This document shows, in pieces, positions 35,389-48,001 of a DNA stretch of 64,000 nt (positions within the stretch are counted from its first letter, which is position 1; each line of letters starts with the position of its first letter). Both the position numbers and the translations under genes were made by a program. Origin of the DNA: Ailanthus altissimus (Eukaryota; Streptophyta; Magnoliopsida; Sapindales; Simaroubaceae). The stretch spans positions 14,786,501-14,850,500 of the forward strand of contig OX327705.1 in the NCBI GenBank assembly GCA_946807835.1, read 5' to 3'. The notes beneath the pieces were generated by a model that searched no databases, had not been told where the DNA came from, and was given only the letters and a program-made list of their open reading frames with translations.

Positions 35389-36052
35389 GTATAAATTTAA
35401 AAAAAATAGGAATGATGGCGCTTTTTATATCTCTTTACTTGTTGTATCACTCTAATATATGCCACTAGTTAAACTAATTGCAAAGCACTCACACGCGTGG
35501 GGACTTGCATAGAGTGTAAAATTGTTAAAGTACGTTAATTTAGCTATTTACAAATTAATATGCCTCTTCAGCTATGCTATGTTTCGAACAAATGTTCGAC
35601 ACTTCTATCTTATTAGGAACATATGATCAAGGTCCATTTATTTGTTGTTCTTATATTATTATTTATATAATAATTCACAAACCTTTATTTCATATAGGAC
35701 TTGCATATATTTTGTAAATATACACAGTCGGCAAATTCCTCGTTCAAGTGATAGTCAATGTGAACTTTTTTTATCATTTTGGTTTTTGCTGTTTCAGTAA
35801 AGTAAAATTTTTAGATAATAATCAGCCTAAGTAAGATATGGAAGTTGATCAAGACTCCGTAATTCACAAATTTATTTATGAGTAAGCATATGATTAAAAA
35901 AGTATATGCTTAAATGATGATTGCCATAGTTGTTGAAGAATGAATCAAGGCGGAAGTATATAAACACTGATAAAAAATTGAAGATTTGCCAAGTCTTCAT
36001 CCATAATCTGCTTTGAGTATGAAAAATAAAGACTGCTTCAATGACTTTCATC
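35389..36052. other. Upstream region of GLP-B
   Basis: No gene. The last ~170 bases (about 35,890-36,052) align with the region just before GLP-C, sharing AAATGATGATT, AGTTGTT, AGAATGAA and CAAGTCTTCATC words, so proximal promoter sequence was duplicated with the gene. Confidence 0.6.
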
Positions 36053-36060
36053 TATAAATA
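36053..36060 (+). promoter_or_regulatory. GLP-B TATA box
   Basis: TATAAATA lies 91 bases upstream of the GLP-B start, in the same context (CATC before it, CTTGCCT after it) as at GLP-C. Confidence 0.75.
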
Positions 36061-36143
36061 CAGTGCTTGCCTCGCAATATTTCTCACCTCAACAAAACAA
36101 TTATAGGTGAAAGATAGAGACAGCCTACAGCTAAATCAACAGA

Positions 36144-37032
36144 ATGAAAGGTGTTCGTTTCCTTTTGGCTTTTACCTTCTTGGCTTTGGCTTCCTCAATT
36201 GCCTATGCCTCTGACCCAAGCCCTCTTCAGGGCATTTGTGTAGCCATTGATGACCTCAAGAACGGAGGTACACCTTTCAAACTACTGTTTAAACTTCCAT
36301 CTTTTTAAGAATGCACTGCTTAATCATATATTATATATAGAAGCAGCTCTTCTATGTATGCATTTGTTTTAAGAGAAAAAAAAAAATTTCTGAAGTCATT
36401 TTTACTTTCTATTCGATGTATATGCATTTATATTAAGAACTGATATATATAACTAACATTTGATTCTTTATCGTGCAGTGTTTGTGAATGGGAAGTTCTG
36501 CAAGGACCCCAAGCTCGCCAAGGCAGAAGATTTCTACTTTTCGGGACTCGACACTCCTAGAGACACAGGAAATCAAGTTGGTTCAAATGTCACTCCTGTT
36601 AATGTCCAGCAAATTCCAGGACTCAATACTCTTGGCATATCTGCTGTCCGTATTGACTATGCACCATATGGCCAAAACCCACCTCACACTCACCCTCGTG
36701 CCACGGAAATCCTAACAGTCCTTGAAGGAACTCTCTACGTTGGTTTTGTCACATCAAACCAACTAAATAATACGCTCATCGCCAAAGTCTTAAACAAGGG
36801 AGATGTATTTGTGTTTCCAATTGGTCTCATTCACTTCCAATTCAACATTGGCAAAACGAATGCAGTTGCCATTGCCGCTCTAAGCAGCCAGAACCCTGGT
36901 GTCATTACTATTGCTAACTCGATCTTTGGATCAAAGCCTTCCATCGATCCAGATTTTCTCGCCAGAGCATTCCAATTGGACGTTGATGTTGTGAAATCTC
37001 TTCAGAAAAAATTCTGGACGTATAGCAGTTAG
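36144..37032 (+). CDS. Germin-like protein B (GLP subfamily 1 type)
   Basis: Exon 1 is 36,144-36,267, the intron 36,268-36,478 (GT..AG), exon 2 36,479-37,032; 225 residues. Residues 1-22 form a secretion signal ending in AYA. C32 and C49 are the conserved disulphide pair. The cupin core has germin box 1 (H111, H113, E118) and box 2 ([17 protein letters not shown]160), which together bind a metal ion, usually manganese. Sequons occur at N78 and N138 and a KGD motif at 148-150. Proteins of this type are apoplastic oligomers; some show superoxide dismutase activity, but substrate is not predictable here. It ends WTYSS, five residues past the stop used by GLP-C, because that TGA is TGG here. All key residues are present, so it is probably functional. 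Confidence 0.95.
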
Positions 37033-37142
37033 TGAAATGATATCAAATGCTATGAAGTACCGTCTAATGGTTTGATATTATTTGCCATCTATGTTTCTTC
37101 TTGTCAAATTGTTGTCGATTGTTAGTTCTATTGCTTAGATAT

Positions 37143-37148
37143 AATAAA
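37143..37148 (+). terminator. Possible GLP-B polyadenylation signal
   Basis: AATAAA occurs 111 bases after the GLP-B stop codon, after a T-rich 3' untranslated stretch. Confidence 0.5.
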
Positions 37149-38895
37149 CCGTTTACTTTGTTAGCATCTATGTTAAGTTGTTTTTCTTAAATAATAAAAT
37201 AACTAAAAATATCAGTTTTTTTCTTTTAGTTGCACGCATATGTATGCTACAATTCCACCGTGTATATATTTATTTTAAAAGTAAATTATTAATTTCATCT
37301 TTAATTTAATTGATATATATAAATTTAATTCCTTTCTTTATAAATACTCAATTAGTTTTTGTAAGAACGAAAATGATAATTATTTATAAATGAAAATGGG
37401 AACAAAACATAATGAAAAAGGTTCCTAAAGGAATTAACTGAGTATTTATAAAAAAAATAGAAATTACATATTTCCTATTTTAAAATTTTATTAGGCAAAT
37501 TGACAGTTACCATATAATTATATAACAATGAAAATTTTCTCCACACGGACATGTTTATAGCTTGGTCATTGTGTATTCAAGTTCTGAGACAATACAAAAA
37601 ATGTTTGATGAGCAAATTCTTTTATGAAGCACACAAAAAAAAAAATGAAAGAGATGTAGTGTACCCTAATAGTGCTAGAGTTAATACTAGGTCAAGACTC
37701 CTTATTTAACATATTTTCTTCTCTGAATTATTTTATTTAATGAGTATTTTACCCTCCTAAATGAGAAAAATAAATTTAATATATAAAAGTAGACAAATAC
37801 TATTATATTCTAAATAAAACCATAATATTCTTATTAAAAGCCAATATAAATGAGAAAGTTACCATCTGTTATTTTAGAAAGAAACTAAAGGGTCTCCCTT
37901 TGTTAGAGAATTTAGTGAAGCATATCCCAAATTTTAGTGTTAGATTTTTCATGTTGTTAGCATTCAAATACATGTTCGAGTAAGTTGGGATGTTGCTGTA
38001 TGGCATGACTGTGACAAAGATGAAGCACTTATCAGTAAAGGTGTTAAAAGCATAGAGGGGAGTGTGCCAAGATGCTGGAAAATTGGTTTTTCCATGGAGA
38101 TGTTAGCCATGCCATAGAGATGTTAGCCAGACATCTGGATAAATTAGCCTAAATCGCATATGGTTTCATGTAGAGAAGGGAGAGTCCCCTCAAAGACTTG
38201 GATGTTGAAATAGCTAAAGCCTGAGTTAAGCTTGTTATATGCCAAGCTAAAGTGGAGACTTTAGAGAGGTCTCAGACTGGCTATAGTGTAGATAGAGCCA
38301 GTGTTACAGTCGTAAGTTAAGTTGAAGGCCATATAGCTAATTATAGAATTTTTCAAGATTCTTGATTTCTCATTTTCTACTTGTACATTATCTGAGTGGA
38401 GTGCCTCCCCTTTTTTGTAAAGATATTTTTTTAAATACTGTTATAAAGATAAGATTCTTGCTGGAATTTCCTAAATGTTGCTAGCTCTTGATATAGCATA
38501 TTTTTATAGATATTGAATGAAGTATATTTTGCACATATCATTTGTTCGAGTATTTTTAATATATAGTAAGCCATAAGAAGATGAATGTTTTGAGGATTTT
38601 CTAATCTCTTATTGCTTGTTGGCTCCTTGAAGTCCCTAAGTCTGATTTCTTACCTTTGTGTTTTATTTTTGTTGTACTTATTCCATCCTTTGTGTTGAAG
38701 ATGGAAAGTGACTAATGTTACTTTGACTAGTGCTACTGTAAGGCATTGTATGGCCAGAATTTTGTGGCTATAAGATAATTGTTGTGTATATCTCATGGAT
38801 TGGACTTGTTTAAGCAGTCTAAGTATAAATGCTATATTAGATTTTATGATTCTTCCTACACTTTGGTTAGCTTTATAGGTATATACATGTGTTCA
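37149..38895. other. Intergenic sequence right of GLP-B
   Basis: No coding capacity recognised. A short direct repeat GAGATGTTAGCCA occurs twice near 38,097-38,135. Before the Athila-like insertion this sequence was continuous with 45,097 onwards. Confidence 0.35.
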
Positions 38896-38900
38896 CTTAT

Positions 38901-40154
38901 TGATAAGAGTTAATTAGGTCCAAATTTTTCATCTTCTAAACTTAATATTTATTCGTTGAAATTAAGATTATTTAATTTTTTAAACATTTTATTGTTATTT
39001 TGTAGGTTTTGAATCAATGGAACAAATGCGGATGAAAATCTAAAGAAAATAAGACAAAAATCAAATTGCTACAATAATATTGCTACAGTGCCCAGCATCG
39101 CGGCGTTGTATAAACAGTAACGCAGTGAATAGTATGCTAATCTAATTTATATTTTATGTTTTACCCTAATTTAAATATAAAAACCTGCATATAGAAGATA
39201 AAAAAAAACTCCTAAAAAAATGAAATCAAGTAGAGAGACAAAAACTTAGAGAAAGAATTCACAATACAAAATCAAATATCAAAGTTAAGAAATCAAGATT
39301 CAAGCTTCAAGTCAAGATTAAGAGAGAAACAATCCAAGACTTCTTCTTGACTAGTTTTTCTTCTCTTTTCTTGTCATTATGTTCTTGCTCTTGCTGTTCT
39401 TCATAGATTGGTTTGATACTCTTAATTTTGTGATAAGTTAAACTTGTTATTCTAGAGTTAGACTATGTGAACCTAGTAAGTAGTTGAATTTAATTGATTC
39501 TTAGTTTATGAACTTAATTATTATAATTAATTCATTCTATCTTGTTCTTAATGCTCTCATTATATCTGGCCAATATTTGGAATGATTTAGGAATCATAAT
39601 AAACTTGACAAAGGGATTCATGTGTTTAGCTTATGATAGTTTGATGTATGATTATAAGGTAACAAATATGAGTTTCATGTAGGATAAACATATACCTATA
39701 TGGCATGTATGGCATAATTTAAACTTGATCTTAATGAATTCATTCTAATTTGATTACTATAAACATATAAGTAATTGTTAAAATGTGTAATTTGACCATT
39801 GATAGAGGCTTGTGATGAGATTAGTGTCTAAGCAAACAATTTATATTAAGGGATGAACTAAATAGTTGATGAATCCAATGAAATACTGTAGGATGAGCCT
39901 ATACCCTAGATTATTATCCTTTGGTGACTTTATCTCTTCTTTGTTGCTGTTGGTTGATTTAATTGATACAATTAAGTTAGTTAAATAACTTCCAAATTTT
40001 AGTTTTTTGAATAAAAATTATATAGTTATAATTTTAATACTTGATTGACAGAATTAGATTACACAGTCCCTGTGGGATTGATACTTGGACTTTAAATCCT
40101 ATACTACTTGATACGATAACGTACGCTTGTGATAGGCTATTATAATATTAATCA
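38901..40154 (+). repeat. 5' LTR of the complete Athila-like element
   Basis: Starts TGATAAGAG and ends TTAATCA before the primer site. It aligns along its length with 43,741-45,091, with many substitutions and a ~90-bp length difference near 39,100, so the insertion is old. Confidence 0.9.
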
Positions 40155-40156
40155 AG

Positions 40157-40179
40157 TTTTTAGCATCATTACCGATGAC
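40157..40179 (+). other. Decayed primer binding site
   Basis: TTAGCATCATTACCGATGAC lies just after the 5' LTR. It parallels the TGGCGCCGTTGCCGGGGA-type tRNA-Asp site with several C-to-T and G-to-A changes. Confidence 0.6.
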
Positions 40180-40365
40180 TATTTTTATCTATTCTTTAGA
40201 TTAATACTAATACCAAGTTACTTGCTTTTAATTCAAATTTTATTTATTTTATTTTATTTTTGTTTTAGTTTATTTTCTTCTTTTACTTTGATATTCTTTT
40301 TATTTTACTTTGACAGATCATACTATGGAGGAAAATAACAATAGCATCAACAATCCTATCAGCCT

Positions 40366-40974
40366 ATGATACCACAGAGGGCGTTGAGAAAATATGTTGT
40401 CCTAACTTTCGATGGTATGCAATCTAGTATTCGACGACTAATCGTCATTGCCAATAACTTTGAGGTCAAGCCGAATATTATTCAGATGCTAAAAGAGACT
40501 GTACATTTCAGCAGAGCCCTCAATGATAATCCAAACATGCATATCATAAATTTCTTGGAAAGTTTTGACACTTTCAAGTACAACAGAGTCTCTGATTATG
40601 CTATTAGATTGAGACTATTCCATTTCTCCTTAAAAGATGGAGCCAAAAATTGGTTAATGTCATTGCCATCTGGATCCATATCGACGCAGAAAAATTTAGC
40701 ACAGAAGTTTCTGGCCAAATTCTTCTTATCAGCAAAGACAGTAAAGATGAGGAATGATATCACCTCATTCAGTCAGATTAATGGCAAATCATTGTATGAG
40801 GCATGTGAGCGCTTCAAAGATATATTGAGGAAGTGTCCTCATCATAGAGTCCTTAAATGGCTACTAATCCAAATATTCTACAATGGATTAGTAAGTTATT
40901 TGAGGACTATTATAGATGCTGCTACTAAAAGAGCTTTAATGAAGAAGTCTATAGATGAGGCTTATGATTTATAA
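40366..40974 (+). pseudogene. Athila-like gag, open N-terminal part
   Basis: An open frame of 202 residues follows the LTR and primer site. It contains NNFEVKPNIIQMLKE, then HIINFLESFDTFKYN, DYAIRLRLFHFSLKDGAKNW, LAQKFLAKFF and SLYEACERFKDILRKCPHH. These form the core helices of Ty3 gag (retrotransposon gag family) in Athila style. After IDEAYDL a TAA ends the frame, although gag-like words continue downstream in other frames (40,975-41,560), so the full gene is broken. Its product would form the capsid. Confidence 0.85.
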
Positions 40975-43725
40975 AAAGAGATGGCGTCTAACAGTTACTA
41001 ATGGCCAGTAGAGAGGGTTACACCAAAGAAAGTTGCTAGTGTATATGAGATTGACACAAATCAACTTATGATCTAAGAAGTTTAATGCATTAAATGTCAT
41101 CAAAACCCGACAAGAGACATGTGACTTTTGGTGATAACCACATGAATGGGCAGTGCATGAAAGTAAATTTTATAGGCAATTTTAACTGATAGCATCTTAA
41201 CCCATAATCCAACTTCTATAATTCGGAATAGAGAGATCATCATAACTTCTCTTGGGATAATAACCAATAAAAGCCATCTAGACCAATGTATCCCCTAAGA
41301 TTTTCTCCATTACAAGAAAAGAAGCCAACATTAAAAGACATGTTTATGCAATATATGAAGTCCAAAAATGCTATCCTACAGAATCATTCAGCATCCTTTA
41401 AGAATATAAAGGTCCAAATGGGATAACTTGCTGCTGTAATTAATAGGAGATCTCAAGATACTCTACCAAGTGACATTACGACAAATCTAAGAGAAAATAT
41501 AAAGCAATGCCAAGCTATCAACTTGAGGAGTGAGTAAGATGTTACAAGAGAACACATCCACACCACCACCATTAAGTATAAAGGAGAAAGAAGTGCAGAA
41601 AACTAAAGTGCAATCATATAGAACTCCTATTCCTTTTTCTCAAAGGCTACAGAGGTATCAAACAAGTGTTGAAATAAAAAAAAATTAGCAGCATAGTCCA
41701 AAAAATAGTTCAAAATCTCAAAAAAAATATAAAAATTTCAGCAAGGAAACATACAGAAATTGGTCTTAAAGTGTATCAACATTTAAGGTGCAGAAAAGTG
41801 ACAACACAACAAAAAATACTAGTAACAAATAGCAGAATCAGCCCATGCACACTATATTGCTTGATTGCTACAGCATTAATATAGTGGCACTAAACACCCA
41901 GGAGCTTAAAGACATAGAGATATTGAATCCTCACATAAAAAAGAAGACGTTAAAGTATAAGAGGAAAAGAAAGAAAAAGAAAAAAGAAAATCATAGAGAA
42001 GAAATTATTAAAGAGAATGGCAAAAAGAACTATCTCACCAATTTAAGATTCAAGTTTTTCTAAAGAAGCATAAGAAAGAAAAATAAGTTGCTGCCCAAAA
42101 TCTACATAAAAAGATGTGGAAGCTAAATGAGAGTAAGCCAAGCAAGCTCACATATAAATATGCTTCCACTATTAAATTTGATTTGTCATAAAAGTAAAAA
42201 GAGTCCTGTCAAGCCGACAATATTAAATCAAGCGCTTCTTGGATAGCAACCCAATTAATTTTTTTATTTTTATTAGCTTATTTTCAGTTTTAGTTATGTT
42301 AGTTTCTTTGATTTTTAGAAATAAAAATAGCAAGAAGAACATTCAAGGAAGTAGCACGGGCAATTGCAATCATTAGGAGCAAACGAACGCCGTAGTCCTA
42401 TTAAGAGACAATAACTCTGCATTGCGTTAACTTCATTGTTTAGGGAGTTTTCTTACGCTTGAGATTATTTTTAAGCAATAAGGACAAAGTCTAATTTAAA
42501 TTTGGGGGTGGAAAACAATAACTTGTGTTTATTTTTGATTGAATGATTTGAGTGGTTGTCTTGTGGAAAAAAAAATTTATTATTAAGTTTTGGTTGAAAT
42601 GAGGATCACTTATTCTTAAGCACATTGATAATAAGCTTGTATTCATTGAATTTTTTGCTTATAGATATTTCATGCTTAAGTAGTATACCAGAGTCTCGAT
42701 GACCAACACTCTAGAACTTGCTTGATTATTAATTGAGGCATAATCCTAGAAATCATATGAATATAGAAATAACATTATGCTATATTTGGACTGTTTGTGC
42801 TTTTTCTAGCTAACCTTTAATCTATATTTATCCCCAATTATCCCATTTGAGCCTAATTACCTTTAATTTTATGTTTAACAACATTACAAGCTACATGAAT
42901 TTTTACTTATTTATCCTAAAATCTACCAGTAGCACCATAAACCTTGAATTTACTTAAAAATATTCTTTAAAAAAAGATTGTATGTGTAAAAAAGATATTG
43001 TAATGGAAAACAATAAGTCTTGAAGGTGTATATTAATCTACGTTTAAGGGTACATAAAATCAAAAGAGAGAGATGAAAAGAAAAGAAAAGAGCTTTAAAT
43101 GCATAAATACCCCCAGCTTAAGAAAAAGAAGAAATTCTATGCAAAAGTGATAAAAAAGAAAGATGCGAATATAGTAATTTTGGAAAAGGAGATGAATAAT
43201 CAAGGAAAAAGGAATCAATAGGTTTCTAGGTAAAGCTTAAGTGTTCATGGTGTGATTTGCACTATATTTATATATCTTTACATCCCACCTTGACCCTAAC
43301 CTTACATTACAAGCTAAATAAAGTCTTAAATAGATCCCTAAACATGTGTATTTCTACATTAGTGAAGAGTTGCATAAATAGCAAGCTTATGGTAATGTTA
43401 TTAATTAAAATATGCCAAGACATCATCTTTATGTGCTATCTTAAGTATTAAGTAAATTTAAGTTTTAATTGACTAATTACTTGCTTACTGCACACAAGCA
43501 CAAAGTGATCATTTATAGGGGAGAATGAAGGACTTGATAAATTGTATGATGATTTATTAAAAATTGTCTATTGTATTCTAAAAAGACTTGTACCATTTAA
43601 CAGCCTTTGAAATAATGAGGATGATCATCTAATCAACTGAGGTTTATTTAGTTTTGTTTATTTTAGAGTTATGAATGAATTGTGAATGTTTTGTCTTTGT
43701 TTTGTTTGAGGACAAACAAAGTCTT
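40975..43725 (+). other. Internal region with gag tail remnants and non-coding sequence
   Basis: The first 600 bases retain broken gag C-terminal words (VTPKKVASVYEID near 41,020; LAAVINRRSQ near 41,430). From about 41,600 to 42,060 the sequence is A-rich and codes only low-complexity Lys/Arg/Glu runs. A pol-end-like word occurs near 42,130-42,255. The rest is non-coding; 42,570-42,715 matches 13,745-13,910. Confidence 0.6.
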
Positions 43726-43738
43726 AAGTTTGGGGGTA
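43726..43738 (+). other. Polypurine tract
   Basis: AAGTTTGGGGGTA lies directly before the 3' LTR, the usual Athila-type plus-strand primer. Confidence 0.75.
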
Positions 43739-43740
43739 TT

Positions 43741-45091
43741 TAATAAAGGTTAATTAGGTCCAATATTTTCATCTTTCAAGTTTAATATTTGTTCGTTGAA
43801 ATTAAGATTATTTAATTTTTTATACATTTTATTATTATTTTGTAGGTTTGCAGTCAATTGAGCAAATGAGAATAAAAATTCAAAAAAAAATAAGGCAAAA
43901 ATATCAAATTGCAATAATAGATTGCTATAGCGCCCAGCGTCGGTGCTCAAATATAGTATGTATAGTGCCTAGAATCCAGCGTCAAGGCACTATATAAATA
44001 GTAATACGATAAATAGTATCCATCAACAGTGCATATGAACAGTACTCGTGAACAGTACTCTTAATTTAATTTGTATTTGATGTTTTATCTTAATTTGAAG
44101 ACATAAACCTATATATAGAAGATAAAGCAAAATCTTAAAAAAAAAAAAGAAATCAAGTAGAGAGGCCAAAACTTAGAAAAATAATTCACAACATAAAATC
44201 ATATCAAAGCCAAAAAAAATTAAGATTCAAGATTCCAGTCAAAATTGAGAGAAAAGCAACCCAATACGTCTTCTTGATTTATTTTTCTTCTTTTTTCTTG
44301 TCATTATATTCTTGTTCTTACAATTCTTCATGGATTGGTTTGATACTCTTAGTTTTGTGATGAGCTAAACTTGTTATTCTATGGTTAGACTATGTCAACC
44401 TAGTATGCACTTGAATTTCATTGATTCCTAGTTTATGAACTTAATTATTATAATTGATTCATCTTATCTTATTCTTAATGCTTTCATTATATCTGGTCAA
44501 TATTTTGAATGATTAAGGAATCATGATAAACTTGACAAAGAGATTCATGTGTTTAGCCTATAATAGTTCGATGCATGATCATAAGATAACAACTTGAGTT
44601 CCATGTAGAATAAACATATACCTATATGGCATGTATGGCATAATTTAGTCTTGATCTTATTGAATTACATTCAAATTTGATTATTATAGACATATAGGTA
44701 ATTGTTAGAATGCATAATATAATCAATTAACCATTGACAGTGGCTTGTGATAAGATTAGTGCTAAGCTAATAATTTATATAAAGAGATAAACTAAGTGGT
44801 TAATGAATCCAATAAAATACTAAAGAGTGAGTTTTTTACTCTAGATTATTATCTTTTTGTGAATTTATCTCTTGTTTGTTACTATTTAGATTGATTTAAT
44901 TGATAGAATTAGGTTAGTTAAATAACTTCCAAATTTTAGTTTTTTGAATAAAAGTTAAGTAGTTATAATTTTAGTACTTAATTGAAAGAATTAGATTGCA
45001 TAGTCCTTGTGGAATCTATACTTAGATTTTAAATCCTATATTACTTGATATGATAGCGTGCGTTTGCACTATACTATTATAGCAACAATCA
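43741..45091 (+). repeat. 3' LTR of the complete Athila-like element
   Basis: Begins TAATAAAGG (the TG start has decayed) and ends CAACAATCA. It shares with the 5' LTR the words TTCGTTGAAATTAAGATT, TTGATACTCTTAG and CATATACCTATATGGC, among many others. Confidence 0.9.
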
Positions 45092-45096
45092 CTTAT

Positions 45097-45537
45097 CCGT
45101 TGTGCAATATTTAGCACTTAGTATACAGGTGTCTATGATGTAAATAGTTTATAAGAGAAGTTTCTGACCTGTGTTAATGCCTTGTTATTTATGTACCCTT
45201 TTATAACACTTGTTCCACCAACTATTTTTGAATTTTATTCCAATGTATATATATAGAGAGTAAAGGTGTAGTACCTTTATTATGTTTAAAGGTTGTCCTT
45301 ACCCTGAGTGACTTGAATCATGCCATCAAAGATTTTGATTAGTCTAATTATGGAAAGATACAACTAGTTATTTGTGGTTATGTTTAAAAATGGCCAACTT
45401 TAGAATCTAGCTATTCTTTCATTCATATGCCTCTTATACTTTGAGGGCTTTTCGTCTCATCTCTGTTTCACGCTATATAAGTATGTTAAGCCAGAATTTA
45501 AGGACATTAACTTATTATATGGCATGTTCTAATGTTA
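45097..45537. other. Continuation of the interrupted intergenic sequence
   Basis: Follows the CTTAT duplication. No gene or repeat boundary seen. The T-rich style resembles 47,490-47,990, so these may be one older sequence split by the repeat at 45,538. Confidence 0.3.
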
Positions 45538-47275
45538 GTGTTGGAGATAGTGCTTACGTGCCATTCTAATAAATAGTAATCATTTCGATAATAATTGTTA
45601 ATATACAATTATAAGGTAATAAGCTTGTAACTTTTAGATACTATAGATCTAAATTAGTTTAGATCTTATCTAAAAGAGTTTAGTCAATGCTAAAAGTTAA
45701 CATTTCTAATAGTTAGAGCCTTGTTTGAAATAGAGACAAAGACTTAGGAATATATTGGTAATGGCATAGTTGCAAGAAGTTGCAAATGGTGCTAAGAAAT
45801 GTCATTATGCAGTATCAAAAGCATATCATTCTTGATCCATTGTTATCGATATCATACTCAACATTTTCTTTTTGGATCAGTGTATGTTTATATCTAAATT
45901 GTCTATATGGTTAGTCTTTGTAGACCATAGGCTTAGTGGAAGATCGTATAGACATGCAGATATTAAGTGAGGACTAAATACTGAACAAACTCACGAGGAT
46001 CTCTAATAGACATCCCATAGAGTCGTCAATTAAGGATTTTCTCAAGTTAAGTAGTATTCGTAGTCCTTTGACCTAAGTGCCATAGTAGACTTGTGAGTAA
46101 TCTACCATACTTTGATTCTACGCAAAATAGAGACCTTTTATGGTTTAACTTCTGGGTGTCATTGGGTATAGTCCAATACTCATGGAGTTCAATGTGCATA
46201 AATATAAAATCGTCAGCTCATATGGGTGAGTTGCATATCTTGATGCTCTGAGAATTGTATTTCATGAAGTTTTGTGGCCACGAGCATAAAATCCCAGAAG
46301 ATAATTTTTTATAGGGCTAAACAATATCACAAAAAAGTTTGTGAATATTTTTTTTATAGAAATATAAATCTGAAGATAAGTTTATGATCGAGCATATACA
46401 GATTTAATTATGATAATATGTATCTTAGCTTTTCCAAGATATAGGTGACAGAGGGATTATATGCATATGATTGACCTTAACTTATATGGTTCAACACGTC
46501 ATTCTGTAATAATTATAACGTGTGGGGGGCATCATTCACAGACTTGCGAAAGAGTTTCATAAAACAAATGGGTGTGAACCTAAAGAGTCTCACAATATAA
46601 AGTATACTCTTTAAGCATTGGAGTAACAGATTGGGTCAAATGGTTTGATTTGAGAGAATTTTGAAAAGCAAGATTTGTTTCAGAAACTCTCAAAAAATAT
46701 GTGTCAAGGTTTAAGTATTAAACCAATTATTTATTAGTTAACTAATGGAAAAATGACACTTGGCATAATGACTTTATGCATGGGTGACATATGTCATATG
46801 CATGAAATAAATGGGTGACAAGTGGCAAGTGAGGAGCGGTACTTATCTTTATGCATAGGATGTATGAAAGACAAGTGTCAAACTTACATTGGCCAAGTTT
46901 AAGAAATTTTACAATTGTTGCAATTAGGTCCCCATTTATAGCCATATATATATGTAAATTTTGAAAATGTTTCAAAAAAGGCCCTTTTTTCATATTTCCA
47001 AACAAGAGCAAAAGTTCAAGTATTAAATTGCAATGGATTCAAATTTGATGCTGGAAATTCAAATAAATGCTGCCATTCTAAATTCTCAATCCCACTAGAC
47101 ATTGCGAACTAGATTTGATCTATGAAATCACTTCAAGTGAGCTCCAAAAATTCAAATCTTTACTGAATCATCTTCAAGGGTATGTTCATGTTATACATAC
47201 TATATTTGATACAAATTTGGTGTGTATATATTGATTAAACTATTTAATTCTGTTGCGTAATTGTGTGTTTACAGT
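45538..47275 (+). mobile_element. LTR-like dispersed repeat, second copy
   Basis: Begins TGTTGGAGATAGTGC. The first 1.2 kb aligns with 17,665-18,930 in the same order (for example GAGTAATCTACCATACTTTG versus GAGTGATCCACCATGCTTTG, and the CATGGAGT..GTGC block). The tail TTCTGTTGCGTAATT near 47,250 corresponds to TTCCGCTGCATT in the first copy. No coding region lies inside, so it is probably a solo LTR of a copia-like family. The end and any duplication are uncertain. Confidence 0.55.
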
Positions 47276-47996
47276 AATTGTTGCGTAATTATGTGTCAAT
47301 ATGTACATAACCACATGGATGCACCTTTGATTTGCACTGTACAGTTAATGCCTTGTATGCACCCTTTTTGTTTTTTGGATAATTCTATATTTTGGAAATA
47401 TATTGAAGTATGAATCATAATACCTTGTTCTTTTGTGTTCTTGGGCTTTTTAACTTGGATTGATCTATACATTGGCATACTCATGATAGGTATGGCCATT
47501 TACTAATGTTTTCTTTGTTGCACACAGAGGTGTCTTCACCATTTCGTGACTTGTACTATGTTGTCTAAGGTTTTTTAAGCCACTTGTGATAGGTACAACC
47601 AGTTATTGATGGCCTTTTTTCTTGTGTATGCCTCTTTATGTTTGAGTGCTTTTCTCCCCTAGTTGACTTGTGCTATGTGAGCATGTTATGATTAGGGTAC
47701 CTATATGCCTTTGTATAGCTTGTACCAGTACCTTACCTATAGGTACTGTCCTTGTTCTTTCATGTATGCTTAGCTGTCATAGTTTATATAAGCATATGTT
47801 AAAATAAGTGGATAATACCTTTCTTTTCCCTTTATGTCCTCGGGTAACCTCGCCTTTTGTGAATTAAAATATGTTATCCAAGGTTTTATTGAGCTGCTTC
47901 TGGCAGGTATGACTAACCATTTATAGTGGTGTTCCATTTGTGGCCTGTGTTGGTATTCTAACTTTATCTAAGCTTTTACGAGTAAATCATGCCATA
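47276..47996. other. Unassigned T-rich sequence
   Basis: No gene seen. Words such as GATAGGTACAACCA / GGCAGGTATGACTAACCA recur about 330 bases apart (47,588 and 47,904), a weak hint of an old degenerate repeat. Confidence 0.3.
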
Positions 47997-48001
47997 GTTA
48001 T

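Larger units (their letters stand above)
38901..45091 (+). mobile_element. Complete Athila-like LTR element lacking pol
   Basis: Two matching LTRs, a decayed primer site, gag, a non-coding internal region and a polypurine tract are all present, flanked by the perfect duplication CTTAT (38,896-38,900 and 45,092-45,096). The internal region is only 3.6 kb. It passes from gag C-terminal words (KPTLKDMFMQYMKSKNA, VQMG, LAAVINRRSQDTLPS) to words like the pol end (ESKPSKL, ..SASWIATQ), with no RT or integrase between. It is therefore a non-autonomous deletion derivative that would need a helper's enzymes. Confidence 0.9.

Noticed and set aside
41845..42063. A Lys-rich 72-residue frame in the Athila-like element
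   Set aside because: Low-complexity A-rich sequence downstream of gag; no domain seen.
46742..47011. An 89-residue minus-strand frame
   Set aside because: Lies in an LTR-like repeat; no motif, no conserved counterpart in the first copy.
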